From positions 1 to 40,558 of the forward strand of contig SVGI01000009.1 in the NCBI GenBank assembly GCA_015056385.1: DNA of 40,558 nucleotides, in the 5' to 3' direction. The stretch comes from Clostridiales bacterium (GTDB taxonomy: Bacteria; Bacillota; Clostridia; HGM11327). This document shows positions 1 to 9,400 of this stretch, in pieces (within the stretch, counting starts at the first letter, position 1; every line of letters starts with the position of its first letter). The notes under the pieces are model-generated. The model had not been told where the DNA came from. It saw only the letters and a list, made by a program, of their open reading frames with translations, and did not search any database. The position numbers were made by a program, and so were the translations under genes.

Positions 1-300
1 GGTGACTTCGTTGTTAGGAATACGAATCACGCGAAGTCCATATTCTTCCAGAAAAGCAGTACGGTCTGCATCGTTTTCCATCTCATCTATCTCATAGTGT
101 TGGGATCCGTCTAACTCAATGACAAGCTTTGCTTCCGCACTGTAAAAATCAGCGATATATTTACCAAGTACCTTCTGTCTGGAAAAGCGAACGGGATAGT
201 AACGCAAAAAATCATACCATAGATGCCGTTCTTCCTTTGTCATTTCTCTTCGCAGATGCTTTGCCAGCGGAATCAACTGCTTATTATACTTTCTCTGCAT
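1..300 (-). CDS. DUF559 endonuclease-like protein (C-terminus cut by window edge)
   Basis: One hundred codons are open from an ATG at 300-298 to the window edge, so the 3' end is missing. The product is a DUF559 protein, a family with a Vsr-like PD-(D/E)XK nuclease fold. The core motif is visible: Asp51 in KYIADFYS, then Glu62 and Asp64 in VIELDGSQH, and His68. The N-terminus is basic (KHLRREMTKEERHLWYDFLR). Family members are usually about 110-130 residues, so little is lost. The ribosome site GGAGGG (minus strand, 312-307) lies six bases before the ATG and is part of the adjacent palindromic repeat. The DNA substrate is unknown; a nuclease role is inferred from the family fold. Confidence 0.88.
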   Translation of the reverse strand, partial: MQRKYNKQLIPLAKHLRREMTKEERHLWYDFLRYYPVRFSRQKVLGKYIADFYSAEAKLVIELDGSQHYEIDEMENDADRTAFLEEYGLRVIRIPNNEVT

Positions 301-306
301 AACAAT

Positions 307-377
307 CCCTCCGTCACGGCTTCGCCGTGCCACCTCCCTTTACACAAGGGAGGCTTTGGTGCGGTGCAAAACCGCAC
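307..377. repeat. Three-hairpin palindromic (REP/MITE-like) repeat
   Basis: Three consecutive inverted repeats are seen: CACGGC/GCCGTG (315-320 and 324-329), CCTCCCTT/AAGGGAGG (333-340 and 346-353) and GTGCGGT/ACCGCAC (359-365 and 371-377). I recognise the first two as a dispersed element common in gut Clostridia genomes; that is memory, not a search. No second copy occurs in this window. Its left end supplies the Shine-Dalgarno sequence of the DUF559 gene. Confidence 0.75.
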
Positions 378-489
378 AATACACACTACACCGAACAGTG
401 TATAGAAGCGCCTCCTTATCCGTTCGGCAAATTACAATTTATCGGTCTATATGAGTTATTGTATCATGCGGCTGCAATATATACAAGAA

Positions 490-519
490 CAGTCCCTGAA
501 GGATTACCTGCCGGGACTG
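490..519 (-). terminator. Possible terminator of the minus-strand operon
   Basis: CAGTCCC (490-496) pairs with GGGACTG (513-519), and on the minus strand the stem is followed by TTCTTGT. A further hairpin, ACCCGT/ACGGGT (536-541 and 550-555), lies closer to the DUF4349 stop codon. Either could end the transcript. The T tract is weak. I see no other feature between 378 and 583. Confidence 0.4.
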
Positions 520-583
520 GAACTGTTTTACGTACACCCGTCATTCTGTACGGGTCATAAATTACTGTGTATTGCTGAGAAAA

Positions 584-1489
584 TCAATTCTCGCTGTCCT
601 TATTGCTCTTTCTTTTCGTGCGGCGTCTTCTTACAGACCTTATTATAAGGTGAACGATTATGAGTATTACTCCGGAGGGCAAGGCAATAGAAACAAGCCC
701 CATTGTAATATAGCCCAATGCATTTACGCATACGCTTAAAACACTCATAAATCCGTTTTTGATGCCGTCGAAAAATTCAGCAAACGTCATAAATGCCGCA
801 GGCTTTTCTGTATCGGCTACAACCTTGTTTGCCATAAGAACAAGGTTTACGGTGGAATAGCTTACCTGTGAATCCCACACCTTAAGCTGCGCCTCGTAGC
901 GCTCTATTCTCTCCTGCACCTCATCTATCATAGGCTGCACCTTTAAGATATCGTCTATGGTTTTTGCCTCTTTGAGTATAAGCTTGTATTGCTCAAGCTG
1001 TGCCTGCGCGTTTTCAAGCCTTGCCCTTGTATCGTAGTAGGTGCCCGTAATATTATCGGTATTGATGTAGAGGTAGGTGCATTTACCTTCTTTTTTAAGC
1101 TCATCGATAAAGGCATCAAGGCTTTGGGAGGGGATCTTTATAGATATTGTTGCCCTTCCTGTACCGGACATATCCTCCCGCGAGGATGAAATGTATCCCC
1201 CGCAGCTCTTTATTTTACTCTCCACTATATCTGTTACAGAGGGAAGGTCATCTACGTAAAGGGTCATATCGGCGTTTTTGGCTATTTTTTCTTCATACCC
1301 ATCCTTATCTATATATGAGCCGCTTGTGTCCCCCAGGGAATCAGAGGGGAGCTTATTGGTATAGTCCGGGGCAACCTCATCGTATTCCGGTACGTATACG
1401 TCGTCCCTTACCATAACCCCGCATCCGCAAAGGGCGGTTACTGCCATAATAAGGGCAAGAGCAATAAAAAGTAACTTGAATTTTCTCAT
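584..1489 (-). CDS. DUF4349 domain lipoprotein with C-terminal membrane anchor
   Basis: A 301-residue exported protein. It has an N-terminal signal (residues 1-22) and a lipobox-like LCGC giving Cys23 as the likely lipidated residue. The DUF4349 region covers about residues 65-280 and includes a long amphipathic coiled-coil stretch (about 150-205). A transmembrane helix at about 250-283 is followed by a very basic RRRRTKRK tail. Such proteins sit on the outer face of the membrane; their function is unknown. GGAGG lies eight bases before the start. The gene is the last of a minus-strand cluster, 103 bases after the VTT gene. A small hairpin TTATGTAT/ATACATAA lies in that gap, but it lacks a T run, so cotranscription is likely. 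Confidence 0.85.
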   Translation of the reverse strand: MRKFKLLFIALALIMAVTALCGCGVMVRDDVYVPEYDEVAPDYTNKLPSDSLGDTSGSYIDKDGYEEKIAKNADMTLYVDDLPSVTDIVESKIKSCGGYISSSREDMSGTGRATISIKIPSQSLDAFIDELKKEGKCTYLYINTDNITGTYYDTRARLENAQAQLEQYKLILKEAKTIDDILKVQPMIDEVQERIERYEAQLKVWDSQVSYSTVNLVLMANKVVADTEKPAAFMTFAEFFDGIKNGFMSVLSVCVNALGYITMGLVSIALPSGVILIIVHLIIRSVRRRRTKRKSNKDSEN

Positions 1490-1592
1490 AAAAAATCCTC
1501 CGCTGTTTTATGTATAAGGCAAATTTACTGTCTTCATACATAAGACGATGTGGAGGCTTTACTTGTTGCAAAATATTGGAAGAGAATAAAAA

Positions 1593-2366
1593 TTATTCCG
1601 CCTTATCATCCTCTGCGGGGCTTTTCTTTTTTCTCTTTTGCATTTTGTTGAGTATTTTCTCTGAAAAGAGGTATCCCGCTATTGAAATAATTCCCGTAAT
1701 AACGAATATTATAACCGTGGTTTTGATATCACCCTTGGCAAGGGACGAGCCTGCAACAGTTGATGATATTATGGCAGGTATTCTTGCAAAGGTTGTAAGG
1801 AGGAAAAATCTCCATATAGAAATATCGAAAAAGGCGGCGGCATAGGTAAATACGTCCTTGGGAAGGCCGATTATAAAAAACATAATGAATATAATTTTGT
1901 CCCTGTTTTTATGCTTATCCAGCTTTTCGAATTTCTTAAGCCTGTTATCACCTAAGGCGGCCTCTATAAGGGGCTTGCCTGTCCTCCTGAAAACGAAGAA
2001 TATTATAAACGTGCCTATTGTTATGCCTAAAAGCACCAATATAAAGCCCCAGAACCAGCCAAAAACAACGCCTGCGGCAACCTCTACAACCTCACCCGGA
2101 ATTATGGCAACAACAACCTGCAATATCTGTATTGCAAGGAATATTATTACACCCCAGAAGCCCTTGCCCTGAAGAAATTCCTCAAGTGCCCCGGGCTCCT
2201 TTATGAATTTGCCCATATAGGGCCAGGCAATTATAACCACAGCGGCGCATACTGCAAGGAATATAAAAAGCCCAATGGCGTTTATCCAAAGCCTTATACG
2301 CTTTGCTTTTGCTATTTGCTCGGGAGTAAGCTCTGTATTATTGCTTGTTTTTACTTTTTTACTCAT
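1593..2366 (-). CDS. TVP38/TMEM64 (VTT domain) family membrane protein
   Basis: A 257-residue polytopic membrane protein. After a basic, Gln-rich cytoplasmic start (about 1-30) comes a first helix at about 31-52. A re-entrant/VTT core follows, with Gly- and Pro-rich segments such as IPGEVVEVAAGVVFG (about 90-105) and IGLPKDVFTYAAAFF. The C-terminus is Lys-rich (MQKRKKKSPAEDDKAE). The family is related to DedA; members have been linked to lipid scrambling and membrane homeostasis, and the specific role here is unknown. The start lies seven bases after the UPF0210 stop codon with no clear ribosome site, which suggests translational coupling. Confidence 0.9.
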   Translation of the reverse strand: MSKKVKTSNNTELTPEQIAKAKRIRLWINAIGLFIFLAVCAAVVIIAWPYMGKFIKEPGALEEFLQGKGFWGVIIFLAIQILQVVVAIIPGEVVEVAAGVVFGWFWGFILVLLGITIGTFIIFFVFRRTGKPLIEAALGDNRLKKFEKLDKHKNRDKIIFIMFFIIGLPKDVFTYAAAFFDISIWRFFLLTTFARIPAIISSTVAGSSLAKGDIKTTVIIFVITGIISIAGYLFSEKILNKMQKRKKKSPAEDDKAE

Positions 2367-2373
2367 ATTACGT

Positions 2374-3729
2374 TTAATTCTTCAGGCTCTGAAGAGGTGC
2401 GGGTATTCTTCCGCCTCTTGAAATAAACTTGGAGGAGGATTTTGTGTTAAGCGCCATAACGGGCCCCTCTCCCAAAAGTCCGCCGAAGGAAAGGCTCTCA
2501 CCAACTCCCTTGCCTATGGCGGGTATTATTCTTACCGCCGTTGTTTTGGAGTTTACCATACCTATTGCGGCCTCGTCTGCTATTATTGCGGAAATCGTAT
2601 CCTCGTGAGTGTCCCCGGGTACTACTATCATATCAAGGCCTACGGAGCAAACCGCAGTCATAGCCTCGAGCTTTTCTATTGTAAGACATCCGCAGCCTGC
2701 GGCGTCTATCATACCGCTGTCCTCACTTACGGGAATAAATGCGCCCGAAAGACCTCCAACGTGGGAGGTTGCCATAACTCCGCCCTTTTTAACGGCGTCG
2801 TTAAGTATTGCAAGGGCGGCGGTTGTGCCGTGTGTGCCGCACTGTTCAAGGCCTATTTCCTCAAGAATATGAGCAACGGAATCTCCTATTGCAGGAGTAG
2901 GGGCAAGTGAAAGGTCCACTATGCCAAAGGGTACGTCAAGCCTTTTCGATGCCTCGTGGGCTACAAGCTGGCCCATACGCGTTATTTTGAAGGCGGTACG
3001 CTTTATCATATCCGCAACGTCGGTTATATTTCCCTCGGGGATTTTGGCTATTGCGCTTCTTACAACACCGGGGCCTGATACGCCTACGTTTATTACGGTA
3101 TCTGCCTCGCCAACTCCGTGGAATGCACCTGCCATAAAGGGGTTATCCTCAGGGGCGTTACAGAATACAACCAGCTTTGCGGCGCCTATGCAATCATTAT
3201 CCTTGGTGGCAAGGGCTGTTTTCTTTATAATTTTACCCATCATGCCTACGGCGTCCATATTGATACCCGCTTTTGTGGAGCCTATATTTACGCTGGAGCA
3301 TACGCGGGTGGTGGTAGCTAAGGCCTCGGGTATGCTTTTTATAAGCGCCTCGTCCCCCGGGGTAAAGCCCTTATGCACAAGGGCTGAATAGCCGCCTATA
3401 AAGTTTACCCCTATTTCACCGCTTACCCTTTCAAGCACCTTGGCTAAAAGCACGGGGTCCCCCTTGCTTGCGGCGCATATCAGGCTTATGGGCGTAACGG
3501 AAACACGCTTATGTATTATGGGAATGCCGTATTCCGCCTCTATTGTATTGCAGACCTCTACGAGATTTTGAGCCTTACGGGCAATTTTATCGTATACGCG
3601 GCTGCAGCATCTGTGAATATCATCTGAAATACAGTCCATAAGGGAAATACCCATAGTTACCGTACGTATATCCAGATGCTCCTCCTGTATCATTGAGATT
3701 GTTTCTAATATATCCTTTGTGTTTAACAT
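2374..3729 (-). CDS. PFL family protein (UPF0210 / DUF711)
   Basis: A 451-residue soluble protein that matches the UPF0210 (PFL family) pattern end to end. It starts with [14 protein letters not shown], has Gly-rich segments such as [14 protein letters not shown] and ends with [13 protein letters not shown]. Members are about 450 residues and structurally resemble the pyruvate-formate-lyase/anaerobic ribonucleotide reductase barrel, but lack the glycyl-radical finger; no reaction is established. It follows the ACT protein by eight bases, the almost invariant UPF0237-UPF0210 pairing in Firmicutes. A metabolic enzyme gated by an amino-acid-binding partner is a reasonable inference. Confidence 0.95.
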   Translation of the reverse strand: MLNTKDILETISMIQEEHLDIRTVTMGISLMDCISDDIHRCCSRVYDKIARKAQNLVEVCNTIEAEYGIPIIHKRVSVTPISLICAASKGDPVLLAKVLERVSGEIGVNFIGGYSALVHKGFTPGDEALIKSIPEALATTTRVCSSVNIGSTKAGINMDAVGMMGKIIKKTALATKDNDCIGAAKLVVFCNAPEDNPFMAGAFHGVGEADTVINVGVSGPGVVRSAIAKIPEGNITDVADMIKRTAFKITRMGQLVAHEASKRLDVPFGIVDLSLAPTPAIGDSVAHILEEIGLEQCGTHGTTAALAILNDAVKKGGVMATSHVGGLSGAFIPVSEDSGMIDAAGCGCLTIEKLEAMTAVCSVGLDMIVVPGDTHEDTISAIIADEAAIGMVNSKTTAVRIIPAIGKGVGESLSFGGLLGEGPVMALNTKSSSKFISRGGRIPAPLQSLKN

Positions 3730-3737
3730 AGCTTTAC

Positions 3738-4007
3738 TTAAATCCTGTGCATGGAATCGAAAATATCCTCGTGCATTACGCGGATATCGAGATTGCTTTT
3801 TTCTCCTGCCTCAACGCAGGCCTTTGCGAAAACAGAAAACTCACTTGAACATTTGCTTACGTCTGCAAGCATTATCATACAAAACAGCTCGTGCATTATA
3901 GACTGTGATACCTCGAGTATATTTACGTTGTATTCTGAACAAAGAGCGGAAACAGATGCGAGTATTCCTACCTTATCCTTTCCTATTACTGTAATAACGG
4001 CTCTCAT
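3738..4007 (-). CDS. ACT domain protein, UPF0237 family
   Basis: An 89-residue protein consisting of one ACT domain. It opens with [20 protein letters not shown], the first strand and helix of ACT domains, with the DKVGI loop that normally contacts an amino acid ligand. Length and sequence fit UPF0237. It is the first gene of the minus-strand cluster and lies eight bases ahead of UPF0210. It probably senses a small ligand on behalf of UPF0210. The start is supported by AAGGA about 10 bases upstream and by the start of the family's conserved sequence. Confidence 0.93.
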   Translation of the reverse strand: MRAVITVIGKDKVGILASVSALCSEYNVNILEVSQSIMHELFCMIMLADVSKCSSEFSVFAKACVEAGEKSNLDIRVMHEDIFDSMHRI

Positions 4008-4045
4008 TTGGTGGGGTTCCTTTCATTATTGTTATACATCTGTAT

Positions 4046-4074
4046 ATTATATATCTCAATTTCTACCTTTGCAA
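4046..4074 (-). promoter_or_regulatory. Promoter of the UPF0237-UPF0210-VTT cluster
   Basis: On the minus strand TTGCAA (4074-4069) is followed after 17 bases by TATAAT (4051-4046), giving a transcript start near 4039, about 32 bases before the UPF0237 ATG. Confidence 0.7.
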
Positions 4075-4101
4075 TACCAAAGTCTTTAAGGCTTTGTAAC
4101 A

Positions 4102-4130
4102 TTGACAAAAAGTCTTGTGTATGGTACACT
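4102..4130 (+). promoter_or_regulatory. Promoter of the LCP gene
   Basis: TTGACA (4102-4107) and TACACT (4125-4130) are separated by exactly 17 bases. The transcript would start near 4137, about 33 bases before the LCP start. It diverges from the UPF0237 promoter. Confidence 0.75.
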
Positions 4131-4169
4131 TCTCACTGGTATAGATGAAAAGAAAGTAACGGTATATAT

Positions 4170-5300
4170 ATGAACAGTGTAAATATGAAGCGCTCAAGAG
4201 CATACAAAACAAAGCACGGCAAAAAAAGAAGGAAAATTATATTTATAATACTTGCGGTTATTCTGTGTATTACTGCAGTGGCAGGTGTTTTGGTGTATAA
4301 GCATTTCCAGAATCCCTGGGGTAACGGCGGTATACCTACTCCCCCCGCAAATACATCAACCCCCACACCGGAGCTTACGCCTGAGATAACCCCTACCCCA
4401 AGCATAGGTACAACCCCTGAGGCTACTCCTGTTGTAACACCTACTCCTCTTGAGCCTACTCCTACCCCTACTCCTGAAATTTACGATTTCTCGAAGGACG
4501 GTCAGATAATCAATATATTACTTTTGGGCTACGATAAGAATGAAAAGAGGGAGGATAGATATTCCGTATTCAGAACTGATACGATAATGCTTTGCACTAT
4601 TTATCTCGAATCACAGAAAATAAACCTTACCTCCATTCCCCGAGATACCTACGTATATATCGGACCTGAATTTACACGCAAGGATAAGATAAACTCCTGT
4701 CCCGCATGGGCGGATGCCAAGGGGCATGACGTTTACGAGGTGCTTACCGCAACAGTAAGCAAGCTTTTCGGCGGAATTGAAATACCTTATTACGTAGCTA
4801 TTGATATGGATTGCTTTGTATCCATAATTGACGCTATGGGCGGAATTGATTTTGACGTTGACGTAAACGTATGGCACGAGGATGGCAGGCTTCTTGTACC
4901 CAAGGGCTTCCAGCACCTTAACGGAAAGCAGGCATTGGATTACGTAAGATTCAGAAGAACTGCTTTAGGCGATGTAGACAGAACCTACCGCCAGAGGCGC
5001 TTCCTTACAGCGGTATTTACAGAGCTTAAGTCCACACAAAAGCTCTCCTCACTTATCAATATATATAAGATTGTAAGGAAAAACGTTGATACAAACCTTA
5101 ACCTGGCCCAGATAACCTCTCTTGTATCCATAGGCTTGAATACTAATATTGAGGACCTTAACAATCGTATAGTAAAGGGCTTCTTCCTTAATAAAAACGG
5201 TATATCCTATTGGGGTGTGGACCAGGCAGAGAGAGTTAAAATGATAAAGGAGCTCTTCGGCATAACAGTAGAGCAGGAGCCTACGGATAAAGCCTCCTGA
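4170..5300 (+). CDS. LytR-CpsA-Psr (LCP) family cell-wall ligase
   Basis: A 376-residue type II membrane protein. A Lys/Arg-rich cytoplasmic tail is followed by one transmembrane helix at about residues 24-45. Then comes a Pro/Thr linker (about 52-105, with repeated PTPTPTPE-like units) and the LCP catalytic domain (about 110-365). Family residues are visible: the RTDTIML segment, the Arg of SIPRDTYVYI, and the RFRRTALGDVDRTYRQRRF helix whose Arg and Asp residues bind the polyprenyl-pyrophosphate substrate. LCP enzymes transfer teichoic acid or polysaccharide chains from lipid carriers to peptidoglycan outside the membrane. The ribosome site is weak; a second ATG at 4185 is possible. Confidence 0.92.
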   Translation: MNSVNMKRSRAYKTKHGKKRRKIIFIILAVILCITAVAGVLVYKHFQNPWGNGGIPTPPANTSTPTPELTPEITPTPSIGTTPEATPVVTPTPLEPTPTPTPEIYDFSKDGQIINILLLGYDKNEKREDRYSVFRTDTIMLCTIYLESQKINLTSIPRDTYVYIGPEFTRKDKINSCPAWADAKGHDVYEVLTATVSKLFGGIEIPYYVAIDMDCFVSIIDAMGGIDFDVDVNVWHEDGRLLVPKGFQHLNGKQALDYVRFRRTALGDVDRTYRQRRFLTAVFTELKSTQKLSSLINIYKIVRKNVDTNLNLAQITSLVSIGLNTNIEDLNNRIVKGFFLNKNGISYWGVDQAERVKMIKELFGITVEQEPTDKAS

Positions 5301-5310
5301 CAAGGATAAA

Positions 5311-5985
5311 ATGGATAGAGAATATATCGACAGTCTTGATATAAAAAATCTGCGTATCATCCGAAAAAAGGGTGAGTTCACATACGGCGCGGACGCTGTT
5401 GCCCTGGCTAAGTTTGCCAATATAGGTGAGGGTGAGGCTGTTTTGGATATAGGCACGGGTACGGGCATAATACCTCTTATGCTGTGCGGTATGAGCGGCA
5501 GCGGCAAAATAATTGCCCTGGAAATACAGGAAGAAATGTACGAGCTTGCCGTAAGAAACGTTGCCCTTAATTCTCTCGAGGAAAGAATAACCCCCATTTT
5601 GGGTGATATAAGGAATTACGGGACGCTTTTTGAAAGGGCGTCCTTTTCTCTTGTAGTATCAAACCCTCCTTATTATAAGGTAGGAAGCGGTAAAATAAGC
5701 CCCAACAGGCAAAGGGCAGTATCCAAATTCGAGGTGTGCTGTACCCTGGAAGATGTTGTACGTGCGGGTGAATACCTGTTGAATGATAAGGGAAGGCTTT
5801 GTGTTGTAATACCCTACGGGCGCCTTGAGGAGCTTAAGGGGCTTGCCTCAAGGTATAATATGTACGTAAGCAGGGCTGCCGCCTTACGTTACAGCAGTAA
5901 TGCATCCTTAAGTCTTGCCCTTGTGGAAATTGTAAAGGAGAAATGCACTGCTGTATACAGTGAAATATGTACATTTAATGAATGA
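5311..5985 (+). CDS. tRNA1(Val) A37 N6-methyltransferase-like protein
   Basis: A 224-residue Rossmann-fold methyltransferase. SAM motif I is LDIGTGTG (about 45-52), and the amino-methylase motif NPPY is at 118-121, which marks N6-adenine (or N5-glutamine) methylation. The overall form, with the RIIRKKGEFTYGADAV start, matches TrmN6/YfiC-like proteins (COG4123), which methylate adenine 37 of tRNA-Val. It follows the LCP stop by 10 bases with an AAGGA ribosome site, so the two form an operon. In many Firmicutes this gene precedes rsmI; that neighbour is absent here. The exact tRNA target is not provable from sequence. Confidence 0.87.
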   Translation: MDREYIDSLDIKNLRIIRKKGEFTYGADAVALAKFANIGEGEAVLDIGTGTGIIPLMLCGMSGSGKIIALEIQEEMYELAVRNVALNSLEERITPILGDIRNYGTLFERASFSLVVSNPPYYKVGSGKISPNRQRAVSKFEVCCTLEDVVRAGEYLLNDKGRLCVVIPYGRLEELKGLASRYNMYVSRAAALRYSSNASLSLALVEIVKEKCTAVYSEICTFNE

Positions 5986-6261
5986 AATATGGGAAAGAGG
6001 CTCTCCTTACCAATTTTGACAAAAAAATGAATATAATTCAGAAAAAAACAAAAAAACCAATTTTTTTCATTTCAGGGTCAATTATAAACAAATTGTATTA
6101 CATATATTGAAAGCAAAGTCCGACATATACGTATAAAAATTCAAATAATACTGTAATTTCCGATAAAATCAAATAATAACCGGTTCAGGAACGCCTTGTT
6201 TTTTTAGTTCATTTACACAAAAAAATATTGGCGTTTTTGTCTATTTATAAAATAAATAATG
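5986..6261. other. AT-rich intergenic stretch without a gene
   Basis: No credible reading frame exists here. The DNA is rich in A and T runs. I see no terminator with a good stem after the methyltransferase gene and no convincing promoter before 6262. Confidence 0.6.
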
Positions 6262-6291
6262 TTGACACCTAGTATTGTAATATGTTAAAAT
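6262..6291 (+). promoter_or_regulatory. Promoter of the 11.5-kb transport operon
   Basis: TTGACA (6262-6267) and TAAAAT (6286-6291) are 18 bases apart. This is the only good sigma-A-type promoter ahead of the operon and gives a leader of about 180 bases. Confidence 0.65.
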
Positions 6292-6297
6292 ACTCAA

Positions 6298-6478
6298 ACA
6301 AAGGTGTATTGTTATACATATTTCATAGATTAGTACTCTAAACTTTAGAGAAAAGAATCTTTCGACGTGCCTTGTGCGCCCGAAAGGGGCCTTTTTATGT
6401 GGCTCTGGCGGCACAGGGTATCACATGTGACGTACGATATGTTGCGTCGGGATGATGAAAGAAAGGAAGTGTAATATT
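6298..6478 (+). promoter_or_regulatory. Long structured leader of the transport operon
   Basis: The leader holds a near-contiguous palindrome CTCTAAA-C-TTTAGAG (6336-6350). CTTTCG/CGAAAG (6359-6364 and 6381-6386) can form a second stem, and GTGCC/GGCAC (6367-6371 and 6410-6414) competes with it. GCCC-GAAAG-GGGC (6378-6390) followed by CTTTTTAT can form a weak terminator. I do not recognise a known riboswitch. Attenuation or ligand control is inference. Confidence 0.45.
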
Positions 6479-9400
6479 TTGCACAAAGGTTCATTTGCAA
6501 TAGGGACTAAGCTCGTTGCAGTAGCTATTACGTTAGTAATACTTATGTCCTCTATTACCGGAATCACTGCTTTTGCCGCATCAGGCGATAAGCTGACTGA
6601 CAAATTTACAAATGACTATTCTGATCAGAACTTCGTATACGACAGAGATGACGTGAACGAAAACAGATACTCTGCGTATCTTGAGGAGAATAGTAAGAAA
6701 GGGGCAAAGGATTACGCAGGAGCAGATATCGTTCTTCTCCCGGGTAATGCTATAAGCCGTACAGAGGCTGCAGGCTCTACAAAGGATAACCCCATCTATA
6801 AGGACGTTCCCCTCGTTTCAGGCTTTTCCGGCAAAACAGGAACAGTTCTCGCATGGGGCTCCGAATACACCGCATTCGAATGGGTGGTAGATATTGCCAA
6901 GGGCGGCTTCTACGAGATTACTATTGAATACATGTGCGCAGACGGTATCGGTATTTCTGCAGCAAGAGAAATTTCCATCAACGGTGAGGTTCCCTTCTCT
7001 GAAGCTGTAAGGCTTGACTTTAAGCGTTGGTGGGTAGATCAGAGCGCTCCCAAGGAGAATGCAGTAGGCGACCAGGTTGCTCCCTCACAGAAGGAAATAC
7101 GTAAGTGGAGCGAGGCTGTCCTTCGCGATAACAACGGCTACTACGCAACTCCCTACAAGTTCTATCTTAAAACAGGCTCCAACACCATAAGACTCAACTT
7201 TGCAGATCAGCCCATGTACATTGCAAAGATCACTCTTTCTGCTCCTACTACTTACATTTCTTATGAAGAGTATTCACAGCAGTATGAGAATGTTGAGATG
7301 TCAGCAACTGTTGCAAGCGGTATTGCAGATAAGTTTGAGGCTGAGGATATTCTCCGTATCGTTGCAAAGAGCACATCCGGTCTCCGCCTTGCATCATCTA
7401 CTGATGCTACAGTATCCCCCAGAACACTTGAGTCCGTTTATATGAACTCTATCGGTGGTGAGGATACATGGTTTAATGAAAGAAACTCCATCGAATGGAA
7501 GTTTAACGTCGAGGAAGATGGTCTTTACCAGATTTCTGCCCGTGTATATCAGGGATACACATTTGGTATGCCCTCATACAGACAGATTTATATCGACGGC
7601 GAAATTCCCTTCGAGGAGCTTGTTGCATATAAAATTCCTTATGCAAGCTCATATACAACAATGACGCTTTCCTCCGAAGAAGGCACACCCTACCTCTTCT
7701 ATCTTGAAAAGGGTGAGCACACAATCACTATGGAGGTTGTTGCCGGTGATTACGGTCAGATCCTTATGGATTTGTACGACGAATCCGTTGTATTGGGTAA
7801 TCTCCTGAGAGAAATCTACAAGATTACAAGTGAAAACCCCGACGTAAACTACAACTATTATCTTGCAACTCGTATTCCTCACCTTATTCCTTCCTTGAAG
7901 GCATTGGTAGAAAGCTTTGAAGAAAAGATTGCTACCCTTCAGAAGGCATCCGGTGAGGCAGACCCTGCAGCTGCAAATAACTTCAGAACTATAATTGAAG
8001 ACCTTCAGGCATGTATCGACGATCCCTTCGATATTCCCAAAAAGCTCGGCTCTCTCGACAGCGCTCTTACAAGCATGGGTACCTGGATTACAGAGCTTGC
8101 AACTATACCTCTCCAGGTAGATACTATCACTATTGCAGGTAAGGATGCAGTTATCGAAAATCCCAAGCAGACCTTCTGGCAGAGCATGGAATACATGTGG
8201 AAGAGCTTTATAGTTTCCTTTAAGAAGGACTATTCTTCCGTTTCCGAAACAGAAGATGAAGGTAAGACAGTTCTTGACCTTTGGGTTGCCAGAGGCCGTG
8301 AAGAGGCACAGCTTCTCAAGGAACTTCTCGACGAAGCCTTTGCAGACACAGATATCGCTGTAAGAATGACTATCGTTCCTGCAGGTCAGGTAGATATGGG
8401 TCAGATCAACCTCGTTCTTCTTGCTCTTCTCGCAGGCAACGAGCCTGATATGACGTTCGGATGTAACGGTACAACACCTGTTAACTTCGCTATCAGGGAA
8501 GCTGCTTACAATCTTGAAAACTTTGAAGATTTTGAGGAAGTCAGATCCCGTTTCCTTGACGGCGTTATGGTTCCCTTCGAATATACAGACGACAATATTT
8601 CCGGTACCTTCGGTCTTCCCGAAAAGATGGACTTCGGTATAATGTTCTACAGAAAGGATATCCTTTCTTCTTTGGGACTTGCAATACCTCAGACCTGGGA
8701 AGAGGTTTACGATGAAACAATTCCCGTTCTCTACCGTGAAAACTACAAGATGTGTCCTACAAGCTACGACATTATGCTTTACCAGAGGGACGGCTACTAT
8801 TACAGATCAGACTTTAAGCTGAGCGGTCTTGACGTTCCCGATGCATACGACGCATTCGTAGAGTACACAGAGCTTTATACATGCTACTCCATGGACGTTC
8901 AGTATGAGGCATTCGACCGCTTCAGAAGAGGTACAATGCCGTTCATATTCGGTAATATGGATATGTACATCAAGCTTGTTGCTGCTGCTCCCGAGCTTAC
9001 AGGTAAGTGGGGCATCGCACCTATGCCCGGTCATTTAGACGAAGAAAACGGCGTAATCAACAGAGCACAGGCTGCCTTGCTTGGTTCTTCCGTAATGATT
9101 ATGAACTCCACAGAGCATCCCGAGGCTTGCTGGGAAATCCTTAAGTGGTGGACAAGCGCCGAAACTCAGACAGAATACGGCTACGCTGTTGAAGGTTACT
9201 TCGGTTCAAAGACACGCTGGAGCTCCGCAAACGTAGATGCATTTATGTCATTACCTTGGACTGCTGAAGAGAAGGCTGTTCTCCAGACTGTTTTGGATTG
9301 GCTCGTTCAGGTTCCCGTTGTTTTGGGTGACTATCAGACAACAAGATTCGTTACATTCGCATTTAACCAGGTTGTTGTTCAGGGCCTCAATACAAGAGAC

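Noticed and set aside
2921-3391. Plus-strand open frame of 156 codons
   Set aside because: It lies entirely within UPF0210 on the other strand and has no similarity or ribosome site.
6016-6037. TTGACA and TATAAT boxes upstream of the transport operon
   Set aside because: They are only 10 bases apart, too close for a sigma-A promoter.
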